Numbered from the stretch's first letter, positions 33,766 to 43,384 are shown. The stretch is 64,000 nt of DNA from Moritella yayanosii (GCF_900465055.1 NZ_LS483250.1:3596001-3660000), one strand, 5' to 3'. Notes: generated from the sequence alone by a model not told the origin. Numbers and translations: made by a program.

Positions 33766-34350
33766 ATGATGAAACCTCAAATTGAAAAACATGTAGCGGT
33801 ATTATTAGCTGACGGCTTTGAAGAAGGTGAAGCGGTTGTATTTATCGACATTATGCGTCGTCTTGATATTAAAGTGGATGTGCTTTCGTGCATGGAAACA
33901 ACGGCGTTAGAGACGTATTTTGAAACCCGTATTAGTGCAGACTATACGCTTACTGAAAAACAAGCTCAGTCTTATGATGCGATCATGATGCCGGGTGGCC
34001 CCAAGGGTACAGATAATTTATCTGCCAATCCGATGGTGATTGATTTTATTAAACGCCACATGCAAGAAGATAAATATATTTGTGCGTTATGCTCATCGGG
34101 CGCAAAAGTACTGGCTGCGCATAACCTACTTGGTAAACATAAATATACCACGGGTGGCGGTTTACATAAGCAGTTTGCAGATGGCCAATTTGTGGATAAA
34201 AAAGTGGTTGTTGACGGTCAATTTATTTCCGGTAAAGGTCTTGGTGTCAGTTTTGATTTTGCCTTTACGGTTGCAAAAATGGTGCTTGCAGATAATCCTG
34301 AAAAAGTGTACTGGCAAGCCGACCACATCTACCTTGATGCTGAATTCTAA
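33766..34350 (+). CDS. DJ-1/PfpI family protein
   Basis: A 194-residue DJ-1/PfpI-like protein. VAVLLADGFEEGEAV carries the conserved Glu, DAIMMPGGPKGTDNL follows, and the nucleophile elbow ICALCSSGAKVLA holds the reactive Cys. This subgroup (YajL/ThiJ-like) includes proteins reported to act on glyoxals or glycated products; the function here is unknown. It is co-transcribed with kdgK and eda, which suggests a role connected to reactive dicarbonyl intermediates of the kdu pathway. That is inference. A strong terminator follows. Confidence 0.87.
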   Translation: MMKPQIEKHVAVLLADGFEEGEAVVFIDIMRRLDIKVDVLSCMETTALETYFETRISADYTLTEKQAQSYDAIMMPGGPKGTDNLSANPMVIDFIKRHMQEDKYICALCSSGAKVLAAHNLLGKHKYTTGGGLHKQFADGQFVDKKVVVDGQFISGKGLGVSFDFAFTVAKMVLADNPEKVYWQADHIYLDAEF

Positions 34351-34394
34351 CAATTAGCATCTTGTTATAAAATCTAATCATACTCCAATAAGTC

Positions 34395-34427
34395 AAAGCC
34401 TAAACGCGTGTTTAGGCTTTTTTTTTA
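34395..34427 (+). terminator. Intrinsic terminator after the kdgK-eda unit
   Basis: AAAGCCTAAAC, a 4-base loop and GTTTAGGCTTT form an 11-bp stem with a nine-base T run. It ends the rightward carbohydrate unit before the leftward housekeeping block. Confidence 0.94.
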
Positions 34428-34442
34428 CGCCAATTTGAGCGG

Positions 34443-35072
34443 TTATCTCACGTGTGGATTGGTTCTTTTTTCGTGACCGATAGTCGATGTTGGTCCGTGA
34501 CCCGGGAAGAATACGGTTTCTTCTGGTAATGTCCACAACTGGCCTTTAATCGCTGTCATCAGCGTATTAAAGCAACCTTGTGGGAAGTCAGTGCGACCAA
34601 CAGAGCCATTGAATAATACATCGCCTACAATCACTTGTTTGGTTGCTACGTGATTAAATACCACGTGCCCCGGTGTATGCCCTGGGGTATGTAATACTGC
34701 AAGCGTTTGATTACCAAATGAGACTGTATCGCCATGTGCTAACCAGCGTTGAGGTTCAAACGGTGGTATTTGTGGAAAACCAAACATTTGTCCCTGCATG
34801 GGTAACTGGTCTAACCAAAACTTATCTGCAATATGTGGGCCTTCAATCGTTACGTTTAGTGCCGCAGCAAGCGCTTCAGTGCCGCCAACGTGATCAATAT
34901 GAGCATGAGTTAGAAAGATCTTTTCTACTTCTACACCGTGTTGCTTTACCTGGCTAATAATCTTTTCAATGTCACCGCCGGGATCAACAATCGCGGCTTT
35001 ATTGGTTTCAGGGCAGATTAATAGACTGCAGTTTTGTTCAAAAGGCGTAACGGGAATGACTTTAACTTGCAT
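34443..35072 (-). CDS. ycbL: Metallo-beta-lactamase fold hydrolase, YcbL-like
   Basis: A 209-residue glyoxalase-II-like hydrolase. The zinc motif THAHIDHVGG is at about residues 55-64, a further His is in LHTPGHTPGHVVF, an Asp in VGDVLFNGSVGRTD and a last His in FFPGHGPTS. The size and the motifs match E. coli YcbL (type II glyoxalase-like). It is monocistronic, convergent with the PfpI gene. It hydrolyses thioesters such as S-lactoylglutathione in related enzymes; the natural substrate here is unproved. Confidence 0.88.
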   Translation of the reverse strand: MQVKVIPVTPFEQNCSLLICPETNKAAIVDPGGDIEKIISQVKQHGVEVEKIFLTHAHIDHVGGTEALAAALNVTIEGPHIADKFWLDQLPMQGQMFGFPQIPPFEPQRWLAHGDTVSFGNQTLAVLHTPGHTPGHVVFNHVATKQVIVGDVLFNGSVGRTDFPQGCFNTLMTAIKGQLWTLPEETVFFPGHGPTSTIGHEKRTNPHVR

Positions 35073-35180
35073 TGCTCATCTCTCTTGGCTAGATAGTCGT
35101 GTTTGTTTAGTTATATATAGTTGCGCTAGTTTACCGATTTGCAGGGCAAGAGTATACGGTGTAAATTGTTACACTGTTAT

Positions 35181-36725
35181 TTATAGCGAGGTTTTAACCT
35201 GCCGTTTAGCCAGGGTGTTCTTGGTGAATAAATAATGGCCTACTACAGTTGCCGATAATAACCACGCCAGTATCAATAACGGCGTATTGCCATAACGATT
35301 AAAAGGGGTGGTGCCTTGATATGGCGTTACTTGTGCACGTAACACCGCTGTTTCGAATTGGGCTATCCGGCCAACTTCTTGTCCTTGGGCATCATAAATT
35401 GCGGTGATACCGGTATTGGTACTACGAATAACCGGGCGTTGAAATTCAAAGGCGCGCATCCGGGCTATTTCTAAATGTTGATCGGGGCCAATTGAAGTCC
35501 CAAACCACGCATCGTTACTCACGGTTAAAATGAAGCCGGTATCAGGCGTAACCGTCTTCACTAAGGTTTGGTTAAAGGCAATTTCATAACAAATCGCGGT
35601 GGCAATATGCACGCCACTGGCTGCGAGGTTTAACTGTTGTTCACCACCACGTTGAAATGATGACATAGGCAAATTAAATAGCGGTGCAATCGGTCTTAGC
35701 AGATCTTCAAACGGCACGAACTCACCAATCGGTAACAGCTTATGTTTGTAATAACGGTCATTTACTGGAGAATGGTTCGTCTCTTGCTCGGGTTGACCGA
35801 GTACGATCACGGCATTGTAATACTCATCAATATCGTTAACACGTTGGTAATTAATGATCCCGGTGATAAGGGTGGTATTACTTTGGCGCATGAGGTCACT
35901 GACATAGTCTAAATAACGTTTAACTTGAAATTCTAATGCTGGGATCGCCGATTCTGGCCATATAATAATATCGGCATCGGTATTCTCTAAACTCAGTGTT
36001 AAATATGTATTGAGAATTTCGGTACGTTTTTCTGGTAGCCACTTTTCAGCTTGATCGGTATTGCCCTGCACGAGTGCAATTGATTTTGATGCTTGAGGCA
36101 TTGTCCATTGTAGGCCTTTTGATGCAATTGCCGAAAATACGATAACTGAAATAACGATTGCTGGCATGACGAATTTACGTTCGCGATAAACATAATACAA
36201 ACTGGCGGTGAGCAAACAAACGGCAGCTGTAATGCCCTCAACCCCGAGTATTGGCGCGTAGTTAACCAACGGGGTATCCATCTGACTATAGCCAAATTGT
36301 AACCAAGGAAAACCTGTCATTACCCAACCGCGTAACCAGTCGGTGATTAACCAGATTGCCGGGAAGGCAACAAAGTAGCGTAGTAAGCTTGAGTGTGAGG
36401 CAAACCTATTCACCAGGTAAGCACAAAGCGCCGGATAAATAGCGAGGTAAGCACACAATAATACGACTAATAGCGCTGCAACAGGCACAGGTAACCCGCC
36501 AAAATCTAAGATGCTCACTGAAATCCAATGGAGGCCTGCGACAAAGAATCCGAGTCCCCACAAGAAACCATATCCGGCCGCGTGTTTTGCTGGTTTATTG
36601 TCAATTACAAAGAGTAGGGCAAATAATGAAACGTATAAGCTAATGGTGTAATTAAACGGGGCAAAAGCAAACACGCTAAGCGCGCCAGCCAGTGGCGCGC
36701 TTATTTTATGGGTCAGGGATTTGAT
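35181..36725 (-). CDS. lnt: Apolipoprotein N-acyltransferase, unusual start
   Basis: An inner-membrane enzyme with several N-terminal helices followed by a nitrilase-fold periplasmic domain. The catalytic triad is visible: Glu in IIWPESAIP, Lys in YKHKLLPIGEFVPF and Cys in TAICYEIAF. It adds the third acyl chain to lipoproteins. The start is uncertain. The frame is open to 36728 and encodes a needed first helix (HKISAPLAGALSVFAFAPF), but no ATG, GTG or TTG lies between 36675 and 36728. AAAGGAAT sits 7 bases before an ATC at 36725; a CTG is at 36716. The first conventional start is a GTG at 36674 with no ribosome site. I give 36725 as the outer limit. Confidence 0.9.
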   Translation of the reverse strand: MKSLTHKISAPLAGALSVFAFAPFNYTISLYVSLFALLFVIDNKPAKHAAGYGFLWGLGFFVAGLHWISVSILDFGGLPVPVAALLVVLLCAYLAIYPALCAYLVNRFASHSSLLRYFVAFPAIWLITDWLRGWVMTGFPWLQFGYSQMDTPLVNYAPILGVEGITAAVCLLTASLYYVYRERKFVMPAIVISVIVFSAIASKGLQWTMPQASKSIALVQGNTDQAEKWLPEKRTEILNTYLTLSLENTDADIIIWPESAIPALEFQVKRYLDYVSDLMRQSNTTLITGIINYQRVNDIDEYYNAVIVLGQPEQETNHSPVNDRYYKHKLLPIGEFVPFEDLLRPIAPLFNLPMSSFQRGGEQQLNLAASGVHIATAICYEIAFNQTLVKTVTPDTGFILTVSNDAWFGTSIGPDQHLEIARMRAFEFQRPVIRSTNTGITAIYDAQGQEVGRIAQFETAVLRAQVTPYQGTTPFNRYGNTPLLILAWLLSATVVGHYLFTKNTLAKRQVKTSL

Positions 36726-36783
36726 AGGTTATTCCTTTGTAGCGATCTACAGCGACAAGCGGAGTAACCTGTCACCGAGACGG

Positions 36784-37668
36784 TTAAGCTGATTTCGCTA
36801 AGCGTTCCTGTTGTGCTTCTGGTATCTTCACTTGTAGCTGAATGATACGACGGCGATCAGCTGAAATGACTTTAAATTGGAAGTCATCGACAGTAATTAT
36901 CTCACCTTGCTCTGGTAAATGGCCAAATGCATGCGCAATCATCCCCCCAATGGTATCCACTTCATCATCGTTAAAGGTTGATGAGAAGTAGTCATTGAAA
37001 TCATCAATGGGTGTTAATGCTTGCACTGAGAACACACTTTTATTAATACGGCGGATATCTTCTTGTGCCGATTCATCTTCATCGAATTCGTCTTCAATAT
37101 TACCGACGATCTCTTCTAGGATATCTTCAATGGTCACAAGGCCTGACACACCACCAAATTCATCAACCACAACAGCCATATGATAGCGTCTTGAACGAAA
37201 CTCTTTAAGGAGTTTATCAACACGTTTACTTTCTGGTACAACAACGGCTGGGCGTAAAACAGAAGACAGCTCAAAGCTATCTGGTGCGCCAGTAAACACA
37301 AATTTAAGCAGGTCTTTGGCTAACAAGATCCCTTCGATATGATCTTTATCTTCATTGACAACGGGGAAGCGCGAGTGCGCAGAGTCAATCATGATAGGTA
37401 AAAATTCTTCGACACTTTGACTCTTATCAATAGTAATCATCTGCGAGCGTGGGATCATAATGTCGCGTACTTTCAGTCCTGAGACTTCGAGTACACCTTC
37501 AATCATATCCTTGGTGTCTTGATCGATCAGTTCGCGATTTTCTGCATCCTGAATGACTTCTACAAGCTCTTCTCTGTTTTTCGGCTCACCTTGGAATAAT
37601 TGAGAAATTTTTTCAAAAAAACCTTTTTTTGATGAACCGTTTGTCGAGTGAGGTTTGCCGTCGTTCAT
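36784..37668 (-). CDS. corC: Magnesium/cobalt efflux accessory protein CorC
   Basis: A 294-residue soluble protein with two CBS domains (about residues 65-190; [12 protein letters not shown] and [28 protein letters not shown]) and a C-terminal CorC/HlyC transporter-associated domain (about 205-285). In enterobacteria CorC helps Co and Mg export by CorA. It is the standard upstream neighbour of lnt in gammaproteobacteria and is transcribed with ybeY and ybeZ. The gap to lnt is about 60 bases. Confidence 0.94.
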   Translation of the reverse strand: MNDGKPHSTNGSSKKGFFEKISQLFQGEPKNREELVEVIQDAENRELIDQDTKDMIEGVLEVSGLKVRDIMIPRSQMITIDKSQSVEEFLPIMIDSAHSRFPVVNEDKDHIEGILLAKDLLKFVFTGAPDSFELSSVLRPAVVVPESKRVDKLLKEFRSRRYHMAVVVDEFGGVSGLVTIEDILEEIVGNIEDEFDEDESAQEDIRRINKSVFSVQALTPIDDFNDYFSSTFNDDEVDTIGGMIAHAFGHLPEQGEIITVDDFQFKVISADRRRIIQLQVKIPEAQQERLAKSA

Positions 37669-37710
37669 AGTTTGTTGTACCTAAGTTATGTAACGTTAAT
37701 GGTATTAATA

Positions 37711-38172
37711 CTACTTTTCAGTAATATAAGGGTCTTCAAATTCTAGCTCTAGCATGATTTCGGTTTCCAGACCTTCCATCTCTTCGGCTTCTTTATCGAT
37801 AATATGATCATAGCCGAGTAAATGTAAAGTTCCATGAAGAACCATGTGCGCCCAATGTGCGGTCAGTGGTTTTTGTTGCTCTTTTGCTTCGCGTTCGACC
37901 ACTTGCTTGCAGATGATTAAATCACCAAGCAGGTCTAATTCAATGCCTTCAGGTACTTCGAACGGAAACGACAGTACGTTGGTGGGTTTGTCTTTACCAC
38001 GGTAATCGTTATTCAATTGTTGGCTTTCTGCATTATCAACGATACGGATCGTTACTTCAGCACTGTCTTGAAAGCGTTTAACGACAGCATGGAGCCAAGT
38101 AGCGAGCTGCGCTTCGGTTGGTAATAGCTGTTCATTTTCAGTGGCAATTTGTAAATCTAACGTGGTATTCAT
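37711..38172 (-). CDS. ybeY: Endoribonuclease YbeY
   Basis: A 153-residue metal-dependent RNase of the UPF0054 family. The zinc motif [15 protein letters not shown] (three His, about residues 113-127) is complete, and [18 protein letters not shown] is also conserved. YbeY takes part in 16S rRNA 3'-end maturation and ribosome quality control. It overlaps the end of ybeZ by four bases, so translation is coupled. Confidence 0.95.
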   Translation of the reverse strand: MNTTLDLQIATENEQLLPTEAQLATWLHAVVKRFQDSAEVTIRIVDNAESQQLNNDYRGKDKPTNVLSFPFEVPEGIELDLLGDLIICKQVVEREAKEQQKPLTAHWAHMVLHGTLHLLGYDHIIDKEAEEMEGLETEIMLELEFEDPYITEK

Positions 38173-39176
38173 TGGTCTTTATCCTTACGGGCAATGCTAT
38201 TTTCAAAGTGTTCATAGGCATCGATAATTTTGGCCACAACAGGATGGCGAACCACATCATTGGATATGAAAAAGTTAAAACTAATGTCTGTTATTGGCTC
38301 TAGGACATCCATCGCATGGCGCAAGCCAGATGTGATGTGCTTAGGTAAATCAACTTGGGTAATATCGCCAGTAATCACTGCTTTGGAGTTAAAACCAATA
38401 CGGGTTAAAAACATTTTCATTTGTTCAATGGTGGTATTTTGCCCTTCATCTAAGATAATAAACGCATCATTGAGTGTCCGACCACGCATATAGGCAAGTG
38501 GTGCAATTTCTATGACATTGCGCTCAATTAAACGTTCCACTTTTTCAAAACCAAGCATCTCAAATAACGCATCATAAAGTGGGCGTAAATAAGGATCTAC
38601 TTTTTGACTTAAATCACCGGGTAGAAAACCTAATTTCTCACCGGCTTCAACCGCTGGGCGTGTTAATAGAATACGACGTACCTCTTGACGCTCTAAGGCA
38701 TCAACGGCTGCGGCGACGGCTAAATAAGTTTTACCGGTACCAGCAGGGCCAATACCAAAGGTAATATCATGGGTTAAAATATTAGCAATGTAATTGGCTT
38801 GATTATCACCGCGCGGTTTAACCATACCGCGTTTGGTTTTAATCACAGTATTAAAACTGGCAATTTTTGGTGTGGGTTCGGGTTCGAGTAATCGACATGC
38901 TTGTATCGCAAGGTGAATTTTCTCTGGGTCAATGTCGATTACTTGGCCTTTAACAGCTTGGGTCTCAACATAAAGATCTCGAAGAATATCCATACAACTG
39001 TGCGCATTAACTGGATTACCAGTAATATGGAATTGATTATTTTGATAAGTAATGTTGACGTCTAAACGACGTTCAAGTTGTTTAAGATTGTCATCAAATG
39101 GGCCACATAAATGAGCGAGTCGGGCTCCGTCTGCGGGCTCTAAGAATATATCGAGTGTTGTCGTATTTTTATTCAA
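38169..39176 (-). CDS. ybeZ: PhoH-like ATPase YbeZ
   Basis: A 335-residue protein with the P-loop [12 protein letters not shown] (about residues 142-153) and Walker B-type [11 protein letters not shown]. It has an N-terminal KH-like region with [20 protein letters not shown]. PhoH/YbeZ proteins are ATPases linked to RNA metabolism and work with YbeY. It is second in the unit that reads miaB-ybeZ-ybeY-corC-lnt on the minus strand. Confidence 0.95.
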   Translation of the reverse strand: MNKNTTTLDIFLEPADGARLAHLCGPFDDNLKQLERRLDVNITYQNNQFHITGNPVNAHSCMDILRDLYVETQAVKGQVIDIDPEKIHLAIQACRLLEPEPTPKIASFNTVIKTKRGMVKPRGDNQANYIANILTHDITFGIGPAGTGKTYLAVAAAVDALERQEVRRILLTRPAVEAGEKLGFLPGDLSQKVDPYLRPLYDALFEMLGFEKVERLIERNVIEIAPLAYMRGRTLNDAFIILDEGQNTTIEQMKMFLTRIGFNSKAVITGDITQVDLPKHITSGLRHAMDVLEPITDISFNFFISNDVVRHPVVAKIIDAYEHFENSIARKDKDQ

Positions 39177-39231
39177 AATAATCTCATTAGGCAGAGCCAG
39201 TAAAGGTCATTAATGGCTCTTAGTTTATCTC

Positions 39232-40659
39232 TTATGGGGTGAACTTAGCAACACCTAGCTTATTAGGTTGATTGGTAGCTCGCGCCAAAATTTCGCTTGG
39301 TTTAACGGCACTACGTAGATCCATCTCATTTTCACCACGGATGAACACACCGCGGATAGAGTTAGGTAATACATCCACAATGTCGACATCGACAAAGGTA
39401 CCAATGAGATCTGGCGAGCCTTCGAAGTTAACCACACGGTTGTTCTCGGTACGGCCTGTCAGTTCCATGATGTTTTTCTTCGATGGACCTTCAACTAAAA
39501 TACGTTGTGTGGTATTTACCATATCACGGCCAATTTTTTGTGACATTTGGCTAATACGCGTTTGTAGAATTTTCAAACGTTCTTTCTTTTCTTCTAGCGA
39601 TACGTCATCGGGTAAGTCTGCAGCAGGTGTACCTGGACGTGCGCTGTAGATAAAGCTAAAGCTGATATCGTATTCAATGTCTTCAATTAGTTTCATGGTG
39701 TCCGCGAAATCTTGTTTACTTTCTCCTGGGAAACCGATAATGAAATCTGAACTCATCACCAGACCCGGACGGGCTTTACGCAGTTTACGGATCAATGATT
39801 TGTATTCTAATACTGTGTGCGCACGTTTCATTAAGGTTAAGATGCGATCAGAACCGGACTGTACCGGCAGGTGTAAATGGGATACCAGTTCCGGCGTATC
39901 TTTGTATACATCGATAATATCGCTAGTAAACTCAATCGGGTGACTGGTGGTATAACGGATACGGTCGATACCATCAATCGCAGCGACATAACGTAATAAA
40001 TCAGCAAATGAGCATATATCACCGTCATGCATGTCGCCACGGAAAGCATTGGCGTTCTGGCCCAGTAGGTTTACTTCACGTACCCCTTGTTCTGCCAGTT
40101 GGGCAATTTCGTATAAGACATCGTCAAGTGGACGACTTACTTCTTCACCACGGGTATAAGGTACTACGCAAAATGAGCAGTATTTTGAACAGCCTTCCAT
40201 GATAGATACAAATGCTGATACCCCGTCGGCGCGTGGCTCTGGTAAGCGATCAAACTTTTCAATTTCAGGGAAACTGACATCCACGAGGCCTTTTTTACCG
40301 GCTTGTGCATCGATGATCATTTCGGGTAAGCGGTGTAAAGTCTGTGGACCAAATACCAGGTTTACAATGGGAGCGCGTTTCTGAATTGCGGCACCTTCTT
40401 GTGATGCTACGCAGCCCCCCACACCAATGATTAATTTCGGATTGCGTTTCTTGAGTTTTTTCCAGCGACCCAGTTGGTGGAATACTTTTTCTTGCGCTTT
40501 TTCTCTGATAGAACAGGTATTTAATAGAAGAACATCCGCTTCCTCTGGGTTGTCAGTCAGTTCAAAACCATTTTCGGCATTTAACAAATCTGCCATTTTT
40601 GATGAATCGTATTCGTTCATCTGGCAGCCCCAGGTTTTAATGTGCAGTTTTTTACTCAT
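39232..40659 (-). CDS. miaB: tRNA-2-methylthio-N6-dimethylallyladenosine synthase
   Basis: A 475-residue radical-SAM methylthiotransferase. The N-terminal UPF0004 domain has Cys in [19 protein letters not shown] and GVGGCVAS for one iron-sulfur cluster. The radical-SAM motif is [17 protein letters not shown] (Cys-x3-Cys-x2-Cys), and a TRAM domain lies at the end (about 380-445). It modifies A37 of tRNAs reading codons that begin with U. It heads the leftward operon and is divergent from ubiF. Confidence 0.96.
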   Translation of the reverse strand: MSKKLHIKTWGCQMNEYDSSKMADLLNAENGFELTDNPEEADVLLLNTCSIREKAQEKVFHQLGRWKKLKKRNPKLIIGVGGCVASQEGAAIQKRAPIVNLVFGPQTLHRLPEMIIDAQAGKKGLVDVSFPEIEKFDRLPEPRADGVSAFVSIMEGCSKYCSFCVVPYTRGEEVSRPLDDVLYEIAQLAEQGVREVNLLGQNANAFRGDMHDGDICSFADLLRYVAAIDGIDRIRYTTSHPIEFTSDIIDVYKDTPELVSHLHLPVQSGSDRILTLMKRAHTVLEYKSLIRKLRKARPGLVMSSDFIIGFPGESKQDFADTMKLIEDIEYDISFSFIYSARPGTPAADLPDDVSLEEKKERLKILQTRISQMSQKIGRDMVNTTQRILVEGPSKKNIMELTGRTENNRVVNFEGSPDLIGTFVDVDIVDVLPNSIRGVFIRGENEMDLRSAVKPSEILARATNQPNKLGVAKFTP

Positions 40660-40883
40660 TATCCACGTTGCTCTTGATTATTTATTGCTATATTCGGGTT
40701 GTGTGAGAACACACAGAAGATCGCGTATTCTACTGCCTTAATAGACCGTTGACTAGACGTGATCACTACTTCTATGTATAAATTTACTGTAATTTTCATT
40801 GTACAAAGCAATCATTTCGACGCAAAGCTTGGTAGAATTCTGATTCAGATAAGAATTTATCCTTAAACGGTTCAGGAAGCACG

Positions 40884-42056
40884 ATGCAGGAATTTGATGT
40901 AATTATTGTTGGTGGTGGGATGGTTGGTGCAAGTACCGCTAATTTACTCGCCCCTTCGGGACTTAAAATTGCGGTAATTGAAGCGCAAATGCCATCTCCT
41001 TTTTCATTTGAGCAACCAATGGATCTGCGTGTATCGGCGATCAGTTTGGCCTCTCAGCAGTTACTTGTGGCGACAGGTGCTTGGACTAACATCAGAGAAA
41101 TGCGTCTTTGCCCTTATCGTCGTTTAGAAACTTGGGATCAAGGTGGCTGCGAAATCAAATTCCATGCTAACGATATTGGTTACGACAAGTTAGGTTACAT
41201 CATTGAAAACCGAGTGATCCAATTAGGTTTGCTCGAAGCTATGAGACGCCACCACAATGTCCAGTTAATGTGTCCTGAGAAAGTCGCGACACTAGCGCAA
41301 TACAGTGACTACGCTGAAATCAGGTTAATATCTGGCGCTAAATTACGCGCTAAGTTAGTGCTGGCCGCCGATGGTGCTAACTCGATTATTCGTCAGCAGA
41401 GTAATATTGGTATCAGCAGTTGGGATTATCGTCAAAGTTGTATGTTAATTAATATTGATACTGACCAAGCCCAACAAGACGTGACTTGGCAGGAGTTTTC
41501 ACCGACGGGGCCAATGGCGTTATTACCGTTACCAGGGCATAAAGCCTCGTTGGTTTGGTATCATCAGACGGCGCACATCAAGTATTTAAGTCAACTGTCT
41601 AATGCCGAACTGAAAGTCGAAGTGCAGCAACATTTCCCCGACCTGATTGGTGAATTTGAGATCACGAACCACGGTTCATTTCCACTGACCCGACGTCATG
41701 CGCAGCAGTATTATAACGGTCGTGTGGTACTGCTTGGTGATGCTGCACATACCATCAACCCATTAGCGGGACAGGGTGTTAATATCGGTTTTAAAGATGT
41801 AAATGTATTATGCGAGCTAATTAGAAGTGCGGTGATTGAAGGCGAAGCCTGGGATAGCAAAGCATTATTAACACAATACCAACGCAGCAGAAAGCCAGAT
41901 AATCTATTAATGCAAACCAGTATGGATCTGTTCTATTCGGTATTCAGTAATGACTCAATACCCGCGAAGGTACTGCGTAACCTTGGGATTGCTGTCGCAC
42001 AGCGCGCCGGACCATTAAAACGTCAGGCGCTACGTTATGCGATAGGTTTAAGCTAA
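40884..42056 (+). CDS. ubiF: Ubiquinone biosynthesis flavin monooxygenase UbiF-like
   Basis: A 390-residue FAD-dependent hydroxylase of the UbiH/UbiF/VisC family. It has the dinucleotide motif VIIVGGGMVGASTANLLA at the N-terminus, DLRVSAIS, AADGANSIIRQ and the second FAD motif LLGDAAHTINPLAGQGVNIGF. It hydroxylates a benzoquinol intermediate of ubiquinone synthesis at the inner membrane. Its place divergent from miaB is the usual site of ubiF in Vibrio and Shewanella relatives. UbiH or VisC are alternatives within the family. Confidence 0.88.
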   Translation: MQEFDVIIVGGGMVGASTANLLAPSGLKIAVIEAQMPSPFSFEQPMDLRVSAISLASQQLLVATGAWTNIREMRLCPYRRLETWDQGGCEIKFHANDIGYDKLGYIIENRVIQLGLLEAMRRHHNVQLMCPEKVATLAQYSDYAEIRLISGAKLRAKLVLAADGANSIIRQQSNIGISSWDYRQSCMLINIDTDQAQQDVTWQEFSPTGPMALLPLPGHKASLVWYHQTAHIKYLSQLSNAELKVEVQQHFPDLIGEFEITNHGSFPLTRRHAQQYYNGRVVLLGDAAHTINPLAGQGVNIGFKDVNVLCELIRSAVIEGEAWDSKALLTQYQRSRKPDNLLMQTSMDLFYSVFSNDSIPAKVLRNLGIAVAQRAGPLKRQALRYAIGLS

Positions 42057-42259
42057 CGGTCTTCACTAATCGGCGGTCAACATTATCTTTGCTTTGCTCG
42101 CCGGCTAATTCTGGAGCATAAAGTGGATTAATCTTATAGACTCTGACTAACGGATCGGGGCAATATCGATAATAAAATTGGCATAATAATATGCATATTT
42201 AAGCTGCTGAAATTAGAAATTAGAGAAGGTATTAATGGGGAAGAATAATTTAGAAAAAG

Positions 42260-42334
42260 TGGCAGGGATATGAGGATTTGAACCTCAGAATCCCGAGATC
42301 AAAACCCGGTGCCTTACCGCTTGGCGATATCCCT
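42260..42334 (-). tRNA. tRNA-Gln (TTG)
   Basis: A 75-base gene with CCA encoded, acceptor AGGGATA pairing with TATCCCT and anticodon loop TTTTGAT (TTG). It is the last gene of the nine-gene minus-strand cluster and identical to the other three Gln copies. Confidence 0.95.
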
Positions 42335-42375
42335 ACAAATCTTTCTACAGCATGGCTGTATTGGTTAATAAAACA

Positions 42376-42460
42376 TGGTGCGGAAGGAGAGACTTGAACT
42401 CTCACACTTTGCAATACTAGAACCTAAATCTAGCGCGTCTACCAATTCCGCCACTTCCGC
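42376..42460 (-). tRNA. tRNA-Leu (TAG)
   Basis: An 85-base class II tRNA with a long variable arm, acceptor GCGGAAG/CTTCCGC, encoded CCA and anticodon loop TTTAGGT (TAG). Confidence 0.95.
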
Positions 42461-42483
42461 AATGTTTTATTTTAAAATAAGAA

Positions 42484-42560
42484 TGGTGGCCATGACGGGA
42501 CTTGAACCTGTGACCCCAGCATTATGAATGCTGTGCTCTAACCAGCTGAGCTACATGGCC
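42484..42560 (-). tRNA. tRNA-Met (CAT), elongator type
   Basis: A 77-base tRNA with acceptor GGCCATG/CATGGCC, encoded CCA and anticodon CAT in CATTCATAATG. Having a fully paired first acceptor base pair, it is an elongator rather than an initiator tRNA. A CAT tRNA modified to read Ile AUA is the alternative to exclude. Confidence 0.9.
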
Positions 42561-42608
42561 ATTCTTACTTTTTTTCATTTTGTCCGTATAAATACGTGCA
42601 AAATAAAG

Positions 42609-42683
42609 TGGCAGGGATATGAGGATTTGAACCTCAGAATCCCGAGATCAAAACCCGGTGCCTTACCGCTTGGCGATATCCCT
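42609..42683 (-). tRNA. tRNA-Gln (TTG)
   Basis: Identical to the copy at 42260-42334. It starts the first unit of the 304-bp tandem duplication. Confidence 0.95.
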
Positions 42684-42731
42684 ACAATTTGTTCCATGAA
42701 CATTACTTATTCAGTAACTCATGTTAAGACA

Positions 42732-42816
42732 TGGTGCGGAAGGAGAGACTTGAACTCTCACACTTTGCAATACTAGAACCTAAATCTAGCGCGTCTACCA
42801 ATTCCGCCACTTCCGC
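42732..42816 (-). tRNA. tRNA-Leu (TAG)
   Basis: Identical to the copy at 42376-42460; within the first 304-bp unit. Confidence 0.95.
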
Positions 42817-42912
42817 ACAATATTTTTTATTTTTACAAAGTTGGTAGTATTGAATAGTGAGCGTTCAATAAACCTTGTAAATTTAACACTGACCTAAGTC
42901 TGTGTTGGTATA

Positions 42913-42987
42913 TGGCAGGGATATGAGGATTTGAACCTCAGAATCCCGAGATCAAAACCCGGTGCCTTACCGCTTGGCGATATCCCT
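42913..42987 (-). tRNA. tRNA-Gln (TTG)
   Basis: Exactly 304 bp from the previous Gln gene, starting the second duplication unit. Confidence 0.95.
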
Positions 42988-43035
42988 ACAATTTGTTCCA
43001 TGAACATTACTTATTCAGTAACTCATGTTAAGACA

Positions 43036-43120
43036 TGGTGCGGAAGGAGAGACTTGAACTCTCACACTTTGCAATACTAGAACCTAAATCTAGCGCGTCT
43101 ACCAATTCCGCCACTTCCGC
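43036..43120 (-). tRNA. tRNA-Leu (TAG)
   Basis: Exactly 304 bp from the previous Leu gene; second duplication unit. Confidence 0.95.
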
Positions 43121-43216
43121 ACAATATTTTTTATTTTTACAAAGTTGGTAGTATTGAATAGTGAGCGTTCAATAAACCTTGTAAATTTAACACTGACCTA
43201 AGTCTGTGTTGGTATA

Positions 43217-43291
43217 TGGCAGGGATATGAGGATTTGAACCTCAGAATCCCGAGATCAAAACCCGGTGCCTTACCGCTTGGCGATATCCCT
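43217..43291 (-). tRNA. tRNA-Gln (TTG)
   Basis: Fourth Gln copy. Identity to the duplication unit ends about six bases beyond it. Confidence 0.95.
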
Positions 43292-43307
43292 ACAATTCGA
43301 ATTAAGA

Positions 43308-43384
43308 TGGTGGCCATGACGGGACTTGAACCTGTGACCCCAGCATTATGAATGCTGTGCTCTAACCAGCTGAGCTACATGGCC
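43308..43384 (-). tRNA. tRNA-Met (CAT), elongator type
   Basis: First gene of the cluster in transcription order, the same tRNA as 42484-42560. A strong promoter lies about 50 bp upstream (43437-43465). Confidence 0.9.

Larger units (their letters stand above)
42609..43216 (-). repeat. Perfect 304-bp tandem duplication of a Gln-Leu tRNA unit
   Basis: Bases 42609-42912 and 42913-43216 read the same, including both tRNAs and the non-coding spacers (for example AATATTTTTTATTTTTACAA and the GAGCGTTCAATAAACC stretch). The third Gln copy continues the pattern for one gene. The identity of the spacers points to a recent duplication. Confidence 0.93.

Noticed and set aside
38118-40741. Plus-strand frames opposite ybeZ and miaB, up to 125 codons
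   Set aside because: They are antisense to genes with complete catalytic motifs; composition is typical of shadow frames.
42528-42776. 82-codon plus-strand frame across tRNA genes
   Set aside because: It runs antisense through tRNA-Met, Gln and Leu genes; composition follows tRNA sequence.
42609-43291. Regular repeated blocks considered as a mobile element or integron array
   Set aside because: The repeats are tRNA genes plus their spacers; no integrase, terminal repeats or attachment-site structure seen.
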